DNA from: Aphrophora alni
Lineage: Eukaryota > Arthropoda > Insecta > Hemiptera > Aphrophoridae
Reading direction: 5' to 3'
NCBI GenBank assembly: GCA_963513935.1
Contig: OY740777.1
Coordinates: 13,317,092 to 13,381,091 of the forward strand
Length of the DNA: 64,000 nt
Of the stretch, positions 1 through 12,113 are shown in pieces. Under the pieces are notes generated by a model. That model saw nothing but the letters and a program-made list of their open reading frames with translations, searched no databases and had not been told where the DNA came from. Made by a program: the position numbers and the translations under genes. Within the stretch, counting starts at the first letter, position 1. Every line of letters starts with the position of its first letter.

Positions 1-1785
1 TATATCATCTCTGTTATGTTTATTTAAAAAAAGAAATCTTTGTAAAGTAAAATAGAACGGGGGGAGGGAATCTTAGGTTAGTTTATGCTCTATTGGTTTT
101 TTTTTTTTTTTTTGTATTTTAAGTTTCATTTTATTCGCCTAACATGGTTTTCATTAGTTCTAATTGCAATTTAAACATCTTTTTTTTCCCTATTTGGACC
201 CCAAAATGAACCAAAACATTTAATCTACAATGTAAAAATAGTGTCCCGAACATTAAAACCAACTTAAAATGTTAAATAACATATAGTCGAATTTTATTTC
301 ATTACTCGTTTCTATCCACCATTTTGTTATTTTTACTAAAAAGCAATATAACTCCAAAAGTATTATTAGATATTGAGTTCAAATTTAATAAAAGCAATTT
401 ACATGTTATGTTTTATAAGTGTAAACACACAAAGACTTTATTTTTTAATTTTCAAAACGACGGAATTTAAAATTATTTATCGTCAAATATTTCAAAAACC
501 GTTAACTTAAAAAAAATTATAAGAAGATAAAAATATTTTTCTTTCATAACGAAAAACCAACTGTTTTATCATTTCTGTAGGCTAAGTCAAAATATAACTG
601 AGATATCGACAAAAATATAAAAACACAATTTCTTGGTAACTATAAAGTTAGCGTAAATCAAATATATTTGTTCATTCTTGTCCACGGAAAACAAAACAAA
701 ACTATTATTATTTAGTTTTAGAACAAAGACTAAAACTGTGCTTTGTGTCACACGCAATGAAACTAGAAGTTGTAGTGCATTAGAAACAATATTAATATTT
801 GCTTGCATATCTCATTCCCCCTCCACTTCAAGCAATCTCTCAAGGTCGTATATTCAGCTATACCCAAATGAACAATTCCTTATCTAATGTCTACAGATAA
901 TGAGAACAGTTTGACGTACATATTATAAATAAAATTAACAAAATTTTATAAGTATACAATCTCTCAAGATAACATTTCTAAAACTAGGTTATCATTATAA
1001 TATGTCCTCATCTTGAAGTGAAGTTTCAATGCTTCAAACTTTGGTACATATAAAAATTAAAGATAGGGATTCAACAACTGAAATGTCGTCTTGTTAGTAT
1101 TGAAAAATTAAACCTAGTTTTTCTTTCTCGTGTTAATATTCAACTTTGATTTTGTTTTAATTTGTCCCAAAGATGATATCAAAACTTCAAAATAGTTTGC
1201 AAAAGTTTATTGTATTTAGTTCTTAAAAACGGAAAATGATTGAAATATTATTTCAAAACTAATTTCTCACAAGAGCAAAATCACTAATCTTTGTACGACA
1301 GGAAGCTACCATAACCTATAAAAACACAACTCAAACCGCATTGCTTGCATACAACTAAAGCAAGCGTAACGTTGACCTAGTTTTGGTTTTGTCTCAACTT
1401 TCAAAACACCCTTTGTTACCGTCATCGATCAAAATGGAGCAAAAACTCTTCTTTAACTTTCCAACAGAAATGTAAATCAACTTTCTATTCCGGTTCAGTC
1501 TGAACTGTTTTCCAGTCATTTGTGAATACAGGAAGATGTGACGACAGGTTTTTAAGTAGTGAATTCCACTTTGCGGAAGATGATTTTCCAGTAGTTTTTT
1601 TTTAAGTGTAGCTTAAGTTTTACTTCAGAAAGTGCAAGGTAAGTTTTTTAACTTTTATTAAAAATACATTTTTTAACGTAAAATAAAAAAAAATGGCTTA
1701 CTTTCTTTTTTACCTTTTCACTCAACATGTAGCCTATAAAATACTTAAAAGCATAAAACTTGAACACAAATTCTCCAAAATTACG

Positions 1786-1860
1786 TTAGTTTTAGACGCG
1801 TTTCAACGACATATTCGCCATCTTCAGTGATACACTAGGTTAATAACTAAACTATAACTC
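1786..1860 (-). repeat. Dispersed repeat with GAAACGCGT core, copy a
   Basis: On the minus strand it reads GTTATAGTTTAGTT, then CACTGAAGATGGCGAATATG, then TCGTTGAAACGCGTCTAAAA. The same order of words recurs at 3,557-3,600 (minus), 21,045-21,170 (plus), 23,445-23,600 (both orientations) and 28,465-28,545 (minus). It is a dispersed repeat family. The arrangement CTGAnGA, short hairpin, GAAAC resembles the core of a hammerhead ribozyme, a motif known from Penelope-like elements and some short retroelements, but the CTGATGA box is imperfect. Confidence 0.6.
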
Positions 1861-2848
1861 AAGGTCTAAAATATAGAGAATGTTTAATGATACGAAAATG
1901 TGATTTTGTGTTCTTCTGATTGTCTATTTTATTTTAAAAATTAAACTTCTGTGTCTCTATTTATTGGTTCATGAACATTTTCACCGATTTTGTATTTTTT
2001 TGGTTACTGAATACGAACGTAAACTCAAAAAAAATTACAAGTTCCTGTTACAATGCCATTTTTAATTGAGTAAGTGAAAAATTATCAGATTTTTTGATAG
2101 TCTGGAAACTTAGTAGGTACTTTACATTCTGAAAAATTTCGAATTCTCAAACGTTTCTTGAGTTTACTTCGTTTAATATATATAACAAACAAAAACAAAC
2201 ATTAAATATTACATTTTTATAATCATCATGGTGAACATTTTAAACTTCTAACGCCAAATATAAATTCATCTCTCTAACTAAAAACTTTTAAACCCTAGAA
2301 TTGAATACTGTGTCTAACCCTGTTATGTCTAATTATGTAAATATCTCACTGAATTCAGTAGCCATCTCTTCGCCTACTTTATTACATCCTGTTGTCAATT
2401 AACGTTCAGTTTTTATGTTAAAATATGCGATGCTCAGAGAACAACGCTGGCCAAAAAGTGTATTTCTGATTTAAATAAATAAGAAAGACAGTGCGGTGAA
2501 TTTAAATTCCATTTGGTTAAATTTACTCCTCCAATAAAAATACAATTTTATTTAAAAAAATTGTTTATAATAGTTATATCGTATTACTAAAACTGTTAAA
2601 AACCTCCTGAAGAATTAAAAAAAATATTAATACTGTTTTTTCTAAGTTACTAATGGTTTGGAGATAATGAATTTTAATTGTTGTACCCAAAATCCATATT
2701 TGCAAGATTTAATAACAAAACAGTTGGTCTGGACAAGGTTCATAATATATATTTTTAAAATTATATCAGAAAGTAATTTTAATTCACTTACAGTGTAGAT
2801 CAATAATATATTTCACTATAAGAAACTATGTATATATATTTTCATATA

Positions 2849-3500
2849 CAGGCTGTCCAAATATTACTGTACAAAATTTCATGAAATGATTTTATATAGT
2901 AAAGAATGTAATAAATTTCCCACCTCTGCAACAAAGTTGGAAGCCGCCATTTTGAACACTAATGAAATCTTTAAACTTGGAAGCAATGAGTGGTCTACTA
3001 TGTAATATTTTTTGTTCAATTTTGTTAATATTGATTTTCTTTCAATGTAGGCCTATAAGCATTATTGTAATATTAAAAATAAAAAGTATTTGATACAAGT
3101 AGCTGTTTGTTGGAATATTTATTTACTTTTCTACTAAGATTAAGTTTACGTAATTGATATTAGATCCATGGGTTTTGTAGTTGTTAATTAAAATGGTCAG
3201 AAATCAAAAATATTTTGGTTTAAGCCTAATCTTAGTTGTAGTCAATTAGGCCTACCAATAAATGTTTTATGTTTTTATCTATAATTCAAAATCTATGGTA
3301 AAAAAACAAGAATCATATTATATGTCATTAAGAAAAACTTTTTTGTCTTTTGTATATTTTTTTATAAAGTTAACGGTTTTTAAGATATTCGACGTTAAAC
3401 GTTATCAACGGCAGCCATTTTGTAAATATAAATCAATCTAATTTTAAAGTTATAACATTTTTGTAAACAGCAAAATGGCAGATGGTAAGAAAACTAAGCA
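2849..3500. repeat. Decayed fragments of the CAGGGTGTTT foldback family
   Basis: At 2,849 TACAGGCTGTCCAAATATTA resembles the TA-flanked terminus of the foldback repeats at 11,650 and 14,590. It is followed by GCCGCCATTTTGAAC. At 3,365-3,490 the words AACGGTTTTTAAGATATTCG, CAGCCATTTTG and CAAAATGGCAGATGG match internal words of the same family in both orientations. These look like old, partial copies. No TIR pair could be closed here. Confidence 0.4.
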
Positions 3501-3556
3501 ATATAGGACTAATATAATCTTTTACTAATCATATCACCTTTTAATTATTTATAATT

Positions 3557-3600
3557 TTCGACGCATTTCAGCGTCCTCCATCTTCAAAACCTAATTCAAT
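3557..3600 (-). repeat. Dispersed repeat with GAAACGCGT-like core, copy b
   Basis: The minus strand reads TTTTGAAGATGGAGGACGCT, then GAAATGCGTCG, a diverged version of the GAAGATGGCGAATATGTCG...GAAACGCGTC core seen at 1,786-1,860. Short and degenerate. Confidence 0.4.
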
Positions 3601-5089
3601 ACTCTCATTAATAAATTATTTAGACCCTATGAGACATAAATTAAATAATTTAAAGAGTGGATTTTACGTTATAGGCTACAACATTTATTGTTTTTTTTTT
3701 TTAACCAATAAGTTATTGAACTTTAGGCTATATCTGGACACTCTGTAGACCTATTAAAAAATATTATTATTATTATTAGTAAATACTTCTAACAAAAACA
3801 CAGGTAAGAATTCATAAAGGAAATAATTCAAAAACACACAAATGAAGCCAATTTAAATTAACCCCTTGTCGTAGTGTTGGCGCCGTTTTTCGTAACTTTT
3901 AGGGAGCAGAACGCACACGAAAAATTTAATCATTTATAAACCACAGAGTCACACACGCTCGCCCAATTAAATATAAATTGTCACAAATACATCAATCTTC
4001 TACCAAACAATTGTTTAACAAACTTTAAAAAATAAATGGAACAAAAACCAAAATCATTCTCTAACTTCAAATAATTGTCCAACATTGTAAAACAAAAAGC
4101 TATTTTTAATTTATAATTTAAAAACTGTAAAGTAATATTTTCTTTAATATAATTCGATATATTATTATCAAATTTAGGAGGTAAAAAGAACAGGTTTTAA
4201 TTAGTAATTTTGTGTGATTTGAAATCATAATGATGGATTCATCAAATTATTAACATTTTTAATAGTAAATTCACCATAATTTGTGTATATAACAGATAGT
4301 AGTTGTTATTTTTGTAGCGGACTCTTGTGGTTCTTTTTTTGATGACGTTTGAATTTGTTTGTTTAACTGCTTTGTTTCTTAGATTACAGTTTTAATTTTA
4401 GTCTACCAAGATGATTTCACACTACATATGTGTGTGTTTCACTTTTTTAATATTCTAGATTTATCTCTGAATAACAGAAGTTGATTTACAATCTCGAAAC
4501 TTCGTCAATTATTTTTTATATACAAAATTGATAGAAAATTTCCGACGAAACCATATTAACAATCGCTAGTAAAATTATATATCTAAAAATGTTTGAATTT
4601 TATTTATTCATCTTAAAAAATAATCACGAACAATATTATACACGTAAAGAATTTTTAAATTTTTTAAAGAGGAAAATAATTTTCTCTTCTGCCATGGCCA
4701 CATAATAAGCTAAAATAAAGTTTATAAATAAAGATTATTATATAGGTTACCCCCCTCCCCCCCAACAACTATTACCATAATTAAATTTACACTGAACAAA
4801 AGCATAATAAATCTGAAAAGACTTTCCTTAGGGGAAAAAACGTTAAAAAAACATATTTGTTTATAAATAAACACAGATTTAATAACGAAACAATTTTCCA
4901 AAAACTACCAAACTTTAAACATCACAGATAAAAACCATTAATCTCTCAAAAATAAAATAACAAGGCTATAATCTTATCCTTGAAAGTTAATTAAGACGAA
5001 ACGAAGGTCGTTTTGACTTCTACCAGCTTTCAAAACCGGTCGTCAGTTAATTTAATTACTAACCTACAAAAACAGAGTAGCTATAAAGA

Positions 5090-5770
5090 TATCTTAGATT
5101 GCATCTTTGTTATCAAATCGACCTTTAACCTTTGCGATATTTCCATATCGGATTCCAAAGTGGACATCCAAAACAAGTAGGCCAGGACGTGGAGTCTCAC
5201 AGACGGTACAAAAATAACTCGGGTATTTCATCAGCAAATAATTTAGAATGGTGTTGAATAAAAATGAACAAGTTATTCCCAAAAAGATATCGTGGGCTGG
5301 GGATAAAGATCGGATTTTATAGAAGAAATGAGAATATTTTTTTTTATTATTAAATTTTATATTAAAGAAGCCACTCCTACTTTAAATAATTTGTATAACT
5401 TTGTGGTCAGATGTCAACAGCAATGGCCACTAAGAACTGATGTTTATGTCGCTCTGCTAGTCCCACTTTCAAGTTTTTATTGAAACTTGAGCTAAGTCGA
5501 TGTAAATTTTACGCTCAAATTGTGGTAATTTTCAAAGTATGTAAAATATAAACTATTAGTGTCATATAAATTGTATCGGGGCTTGTAGGTAACGCTCGTA
5601 TAAAATTGGATTTGAAGAAAGTATCTTCAATGCATTGAACAAGTTGATTTGTTAAACGTTTTAAATAGGGTTCCATATAACGAGAACAGGGTTGTAAAAT
5701 ATGCAACCACAACTTCTTTCAGAGTAGTTTCTGTGTTGAGACAAAGTTGTTTGAGTGTGGCATGATATAT
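5090..5770 (-). other. Less AT-rich patch with two unrecognised minus-strand ORFs
   Basis: This patch is richer in GC than its surroundings and has open minus-strand frames at 5,094-5,282 (62 codons) and 5,515-5,712 (65 codons). The peptides include CETPRPGLLVLDVHFGIRYG and YMEPYLKRLTNQLVQCIEDT. I do not recognise either. A pyrimidine-rich stretch ending in CAG lies just upstream of the first on the minus strand (about 5,298-5,312), so exon remnants are possible. A decayed mobile-element fragment or chance is equally possible. Confidence 0.2.
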
Positions 5771-7823
5771 TTTTTAACGTATGTAAAATAAAATTGAAGA
5801 ATAAAACGAGAAATTAAAAATGTATTATTGTTTGATGGAGGTAAATGTGTGGTGGAGTAGAAAGATTTTTTTGAATAGTATAAGTTTTAAATTTACACAA
5901 AACGTTCAAAAATTCAAAACAATACAAAAAGAAAATATATTTGAATTATTTTTGTACGTAACTTAATAGTACAGAAAACTGTTTAAAAACAAATGATTTA
6001 AATTTAATATCGTTGAACTCATATTCTTAACCTATTTTACCACCTCAAATTTACGTTTTTTATTACTTACGACATGTAAAATAGATTTGAAGTTATAATG
6101 TTATGACCAGTAATTTAAAATACAATAAATTCTTTTTATTGGAAAGGGGGGGGGAGATAAAAAGTTCATAAAGAATATGTCAGAGATTTACAATTATTCA
6201 TTAACAATTTTTTATAAGTTTAAAAAAAGTTAAAAATACAAAACAACATAAAAATAAAATAAAATACTTTACAAAATGTAGGGTATATATTAAAAAAAGA
6301 AATTACTTATTTCTGTATTATATTGTACTTATAAACTGTTTAAAAACAAATTATTTAAATTTGATATTCTTAAAAAGTCATATCAGTTTACATATTTAGC
6401 ACCACAAATTTATGTTTTACGTTACCCACAACATGTCAAATATTTTAGAAATTATAATGTTATGACATGTAATTTAAAATACTTTCTTTTTTATTTAAAA
6501 AGTGGGGAGGAAGGGTAAAAAATTCAAAAAGAAAAGACAGAAATTTCCAATTATTCATTACAGGTTTTTTTAAGTTTAAATAAAGTTGACAAATAAAAAA
6601 CAACATAAATATACAAAACGTACTTTAAAAAATTTATATACGGTATTTGTAATTTTTTTACTTATTTCTGTATTACCTAATACAGGAATACATAAAAACT
6701 GTTTAAAAATAAATATTTTAATTTGTATAGTTAAGCTCTCGTTGGTGTATATATTTACCACCCCTTAAATTGTGCTTTAAAAAAATGAAAAATTAAGTCA
6801 AATTCGTTTATGTTATGTAAAAACAATAATAGCTCTGAATGTGCTATTTTATATTTTGAGTTCAAAAACGTAGTTCTAGGTATTAAAATAGCTACTTGAA
6901 ATACAATTCACAGTTTACATTTCAGAAATGGTCGTTTAATAGGAGATGACTTAGCTTAGAAATAATGCATTTTCTAGTATAGAAAACATATATACTAATA
7001 TAGGGTATTAAATCGAACAATTAATGATGCCAGAATATACATAACTTTGCCATAATTCAATTTTGTATACCATATGTATAACGAACAAGTAGTTTCTGCC
7101 GTTCTCCTTCAAATACAGAGTAATAGAAATATAATTTGTTAAAGCTAATATTGTGCTAGTTTTTAACCTGAATCGGTGCGTTACATTATTATTATTAGTT
7201 AACTTATTTACTTAACCGGATTATCTTAAATCGAAACCCAAAAAAAATGTGAACATCGCATTTTTTTATGGTAATATTCTTGTAATTAAAATAATAATAA
7301 TTTTAGTAATAATTAAACAAAACAAAATCACATTACATAAACTGTTTCTTATATAAAATTAATTTGTATTTATTATTAAATAATTAAAAGCAGTAATTAT
7401 TGCTTCTTTATATTTTTAATGAATTTCCTCTACGTCCTTTTCAATATTATGGGCATTAGACATTTTGTGATAGACCAATTTAATATCCATATTTGATGCA
7501 AAATACATTTAGCTAGAATTTTGTTTAGAACTTTGGTTGTAAATATTTTGTATTTTAAAACTTTCCAGTAAAATGAATTAAACTCTTGCACTAAACCTTA
7601 GTTAGTATTATTTGTGAACTTGTTTCAAGATATCAAAAATTGTTAAAAATTTTACTTAAAAACTTAAACTATATTAAAACTTATTTTTTTAGATTATTAG
7701 AAATTTTATTATAAACAAATATTTTAATATGGGAGTTATGCAGCTAGCTGAAATACAATCTCATAAATATTTTCTGTCAGTTATATTTAAAACGATACAA
7801 AAATTACTATATATTTAATTATT

Positions 7824-7985
7824 TTGGACCATCTTTCACAAACAAACTCTATCAAGCCGACGGTCGGATCAGATTTTAAAAGTAAACTGGAGGGGGAAGA
7901 AAACAAGATGTCCGACAAAGCAGCGTCCAACGGTTTTCATTCAATGATGGTTTACTTTGTTTTGCATAATTCTGTGTCCATACAT
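7824..7985 (+). CDS. Candidate short exon ending in a strong splice donor, product unknown
   Basis: An open frame starts at the ATG at 7,824 (MDHLSQTNSIKPTVG...) with a second ATG at about 7,908 (MSDKAASNGFHSMM...). It contains an unusually polar, Lys/Glu-rich stretch for this window and is locally GC-richer. It runs to ...SVSIH at about 7,985, directly before CATGTAAGT, a near-perfect insect 5' splice donor (GTAAGT). The frame stays open after the donor to 8,066, but there base composition drops to AT-rich, as expected for an intron. Composition and splice signal suggest a coding exon. I recognise no domain, and no downstream exon could be identified. About 115 bp downstream is another small GC-richer ORF (8,104-8,214, MATWEVLPNHALW...). 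A chance ORF or repeat-derived sequence remains possible. Confidence 0.22.
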
Positions 7986-8214
7986 GTAAGTACAACTGAT
8001 TTTATAATTATACAACTATATTTTATAATTACAATGTTAATAGACAAAAAAGTTAGATTATTCTGAGAGAATTTGTTTTAAATGTAAACAAAACCAATCA
8101 AAATGGCGACATGGGAGGTCCTGCCAAACCATGCCTTGTGGTTCTGTCTTCATGAATCATCTTTTAAATATTCTAACCACAGTAATTTGCTGTTTTGTAT
8201 TGTTTTAACGTAAA

Positions 8215-10619
8215 TTCTTGTTTGATAAATTACTGTTAATTATCAGCCTAAGTTGCAATTTCATAAACTTGTAGCGATTTCTGTAAAATATTATATGAAG
8301 TATAAACTTCAGGGTGTGATTTATTCAATGTTAAGGCAATGTTTTAATTTATTAATGTTGAATATTTTCTAACTACGTTTTCTCTTTTTGATACAATAAT
8401 TATTAATCACGATTATGATCATAAAACTTTTAAATATGGTAGAGATTTGATCAATAAAATTTTATTATATTTTTAGGTACATTTTAACATCACACTATAT
8501 AATTCTGCCTAAATTTTTATTTTATTTATTTACCACACTGTAAAGAAACTTTTCGTAATGATTAGCACTGAACTAGAAGCGTTAGAGGCTATAGATTACA
8601 GATTTTCAAATTTAAAAAATATTAGAAATTATTTTATGTTTAAAACATAATTTATGTTTTTTTTCAATTTTTTTACTCGGTTTTAAATTGGTGGCCAATT
8701 TTATGATTTAAACCTCTGGTATAGATTAATAAATTTTCCGCCATTTTAGTATCAATTTTATTCCAGAAGTGTTTGTTTTAACTAGTAAGAAAATATTAAA
8801 GTAAAACGATAATACAGTACCTATAAGAGTAACATTTTAGAAAAATACATAGGTTATAAATAATTATGCATAATATACATGGGGGCCTTCTAAAAATAAA
8901 GTTTGTTTAACTATACTAAAATATATATGAAATAAACAAAATCGTAAACAGGTTTACCAATTGGTTCTTAAATCCAAAACATTTGGAATAAACAAGAAAT
9001 AGAAAAACGTGTTTTAATAAATTTTCTTTTTAAGCAATTACTTAAAAATTTTGTTACAATTATTTATAAACATAACCAACAATTTTAAATAATATTTTCA
9101 TAACTTGATAATATGTTTTTCTATATCATCTGTTTATTAGAACGTTTAGGCTAAATTGATGTTATGAACATCATGTGGTACCATTTAAATATAATGGACT
9201 GTATTTATATTTATTTTTTTGATCAAGATGGTATCGAAATATTAAAATGTTTATTATATTTGAAATCATGTTTGTCCCTTTACAATTACATAGTGTACTA
9301 AAGTTATCGATAAATAAATTTGTTTTAAATTAGCTCATATTTATCTAATCCTTTGTACAGATCAGATTTGAATTTACCCTCTAATGAATAAAACTGTATG
9401 CAAAATATATCTTGCCAAGATATTAAGGGATCATACATATTATTTACAAAAATGAAAGAACACTCAAAAGCTCATTAAACTCATCTGTCACTATACATAC
9501 GTGCCAGAACCTTAGATTTATAACTTGACATAAAATTTTGCTCCAAATTAATATCTGTAAAAAAAACTTTCTATATATTTAGAAATAGCCATTGATTAAA
9601 ATCTTGTAACAACATTTGAGCAGTATCAGACGTTGTTATATTAATTTATAAGTAATTACAAATTTGTGTTTTGAGGCAGCATAAATTTCTATTTGGTAAA
9701 ACAAGATTTTTTCTTTCTTATATAGTAGAAAACAACAATTTTGAAATAGAATGAATATACAAAAAAAAAATAGAATCGTAAAAAGAGGGAAGAATGGTTC
9801 TGATGTTTATTTAAAATTCATACAACTTACGATGCTTTTATTACTGAATTAACAGTTCCTGAACAGTAATAAGTATAAATTGGTAAAATTCATTATATAT
9901 TTTTTTAACCGTGTGTTAGTGTTGTACACAAATTTTAAATTTAAAAATAAATTTCCTTAAATAATATAAAATCTTCGAGTATTTTATATTCTTAGAAGGA
10001 ATAGAAGGAATTCTATATTTTAAATTAGAAAGTCTACGTGTTTTTTTACAGAACTATAAACGGAAAAGAGAGCATATATGTCTATATCGTATTTTTTTAA
10101 CAGACGAATCCATTTTGAAGTCCTCTGACTCCAGAAAAGTAATTTTAGTCGTCTGTCTGGCTTCGATTATCTGTAGATTCTAGATTCCAATCTCAAGGGC
10201 CGAGTTTAATAAAATTTGATATGTGTTGATTTATATTTTAGCGATTTTTTTAGATTTATTTTCATTTTTTATAGCTATGAAGTTGAGAATAGCTGCAATA
10301 AGAAATAAAAAAAAATACGATTTTCTCTAATTGGTTTTAACACTTTTATCAAATTTTGTTCAACTGTAGTCTCTAGAAACACAAAAAAAACGTAGGGAGT
10401 TGTTATTAAAAAATAAATTAAATTAGACATGAGGGTGTTGAAAAAGATTAGGCGAATACGCTGTAAAACAGTGTGTAAAGTTGAAAGTAAAACGTTTCTG
10501 TCTGGGTAAAAAAGAAAAATATGCTTTGACTTCCGGCATACAAGCTTGATTTTAAATAAGATATAGCCAATGATTAAGGAACGTTTATGACAAGACGAAG
10601 CAACTTTAATATTCAAAAA
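8215..10619. other. AT-rich non-genic DNA, nothing recognised
   Basis: No ORF with coding character, no clear tandem array and no RNA gene recognised. Composition is uniformly AT-rich. Confidence 0.6.
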
Positions 10620-11612
10620 TACAGTTTTTTTTCCAAAAATCGTTACAAAACTTCAAGAGTTTATCCCTCGCATCAAAAAACAATTAAAATATTTTTTATA
10701 AACATATTTTCTAAAATGCGTATTTTACAATCTAGCCGTCATTTTCTGTTTTTAACAAAACAATTATTATCTTTTTAACGGTAAATGACGTGAAATTTAA
10801 AGTTGGATGCTACTTAGTATCATAATAAGACCTAATTTGAGAAAAATAATCAAATTTTAAAATGGTGGCTATTTAAACTTTTTAACGACGAATATCTCAG
10901 AAACTGTTATTTTTACAAAAGACAAATTTTGTTTTTTAACGACAAACAAAATGGTTTGCGTATTAATTCTGTACCTAAAAGTTACAAACTGAATATATTA
11001 GTTTTTTTCCATTGTCTAGAGCACACCAAGATTAGACTAGAATCAAAATTTGAGTATAAAAAAAATAATAATAATGAAGGCTAGAGAAAAATTAGGTATT
11101 TTAGGAAATATGTTTTTAGCCTACTTAAAATTTACCTTTAAATTTTTTTTTTTTAAAATTTATATCTCCAAATCATTTTCAGTTAAAAGGAAAACTCTAT
11201 TATCGAAACACTAAATAATAATATGTAGAAAAACTTAGAAGCTTATCTTGCTTCTTTTAGACAATTAGCCTATAAAGGATTAATGTTTTCAGTTTTGTGT
11301 CGATATCTCATATTTCCTTTAAGCAGATTGTCGTTAAAAAAAAAGTAATATATTTTGTCTCGTGTAAAGGTTGGTAAAATTAATTGTTTTTGAGATATTT
11401 AATGTTAAAAAGTTTACATACCCGCCATTTTGAAATGTGTAAAGGAAATCAATTGAATATTTTTCTTAAATTAGGTCTTTATAACACTAAGTAGCATACG
11501 AAATTTAAACTCCATATCATTTTCCTTTGAAAAGACATGTTTTTTTTTTTTAATTAAAAAAACAAAATGGGGTTAGATAGAAAACTAACCATTTTAGGAA
11601 ATATATTTACGC
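10620..11612. repeat. Foldback MITE-like element, copy 1 (right end truncated)
   Basis: The left end reads TACAGTTTTTTTTCCAAAAA, then CGTTACAAAACTTCAAGAG and a TTTATCCCTCGCATC segment that matches the CGTTACGAGCTTATTCCTCA segment of the complete copy at 14,590. The words GTAAATGACGTGAAATTTAA, TACTTAGTATCATAATAAGA and AAAATGGTGGCTATTTAAAC appear in one orientation in the left half. Their reverse complements (ATAACACTAAGTAGCATACG, CCGCCATTTTGAAATG) appear at 11,410-11,520. The element is therefore a large imperfect palindrome. The right terminal segment is missing and the next copy starts at 11,650. No transposase is encoded. Confidence 0.65.
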
Positions 11613-11649
11613 CTTAAAAGACTACAGACTCTCAAAATATAAATATATA

Positions 11650-12113
11650 TACAGGTGTTTCCAACAAATGTTCCAAAACGATAGGAGCTTATTCCTCACA
11701 TCAAAACGAATGAAAACGTTTATACAAAAACATTTCCTAAAATGGGTAATTTTTATCTAGCTGCTATTTTGTGTTTTTAACAAAAATAATCATAAGTTAT
11801 CTTTTTAAAGGTAAATGATATCGAGTTGAAATTTTGCATACTAGCCTACTTAGTGTTATAGAGACCCAACTATAAAAATTAATCAATTTATTTCTTGTAT
11901 TAGTTTCAAAATGGAGGCTTTTTAAACTTTTTAACGTCGGAAATCTCCAAAATCGTTAATTTTACAAAATAAATTCCAAGAGACAAAATAATTTCATTAA
12001 TATTTTTCTCAAATTTTCATAACACTAAGTAACATCCAAAATATCAATTTCACATCAGTTACCGTTAAACAAATAAGAATTGTTTTGTTAACAACACAAA
12101 ATGGCGGCTAGAT
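11650..12113. repeat. Foldback MITE-like element, copy 2 (right end truncated)
   Basis: It starts with TACAGGTGTTTCCAACAAAT and shows the family's ordered words: ACGATAGGAGCTTATTCCTC, GCTATTTTGTGTTTTTAAC, CTACTTAGTGTTATAGAGAC, AAAATGGAGGCTTTTTAAAC. It then turns back with CATAACACTAAGTAACATCC and ACACAAAATGGCGGCTAG. The arms are inverted relative to each other, giving a stem of roughly 150-200 bp with mismatches. It ends without the right terminus. Confidence 0.65.

Larger units (their letters stand above)
1..7800. other. AT-rich non-genic DNA with scattered repeat fragments
   Basis: Very AT-rich with many homopolymer A/T runs and no long ORF. I see no coding exon that I can name. It holds decayed dispersed repeats, listed separately where recognisable. 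Near 5,950-6,780 there are related AT-rich blocks that recur: 'aaactgtttaaaaacaaa' at about 5,979 and 6,337, each followed by similar text about CACC(A/T)CAAATTTA. This suggests an old local duplication with a period near 360-370 bp. Nothing else stands out. Confidence 0.6.

Noticed and set aside
10275..10778. Overlapping 113- and 63-codon frames
   Set aside because: The plus frame lies over the foldback repeat's left end, the minus frame is Ile/Leu/Phe-rich by composition, and neither has a recognisable motif.
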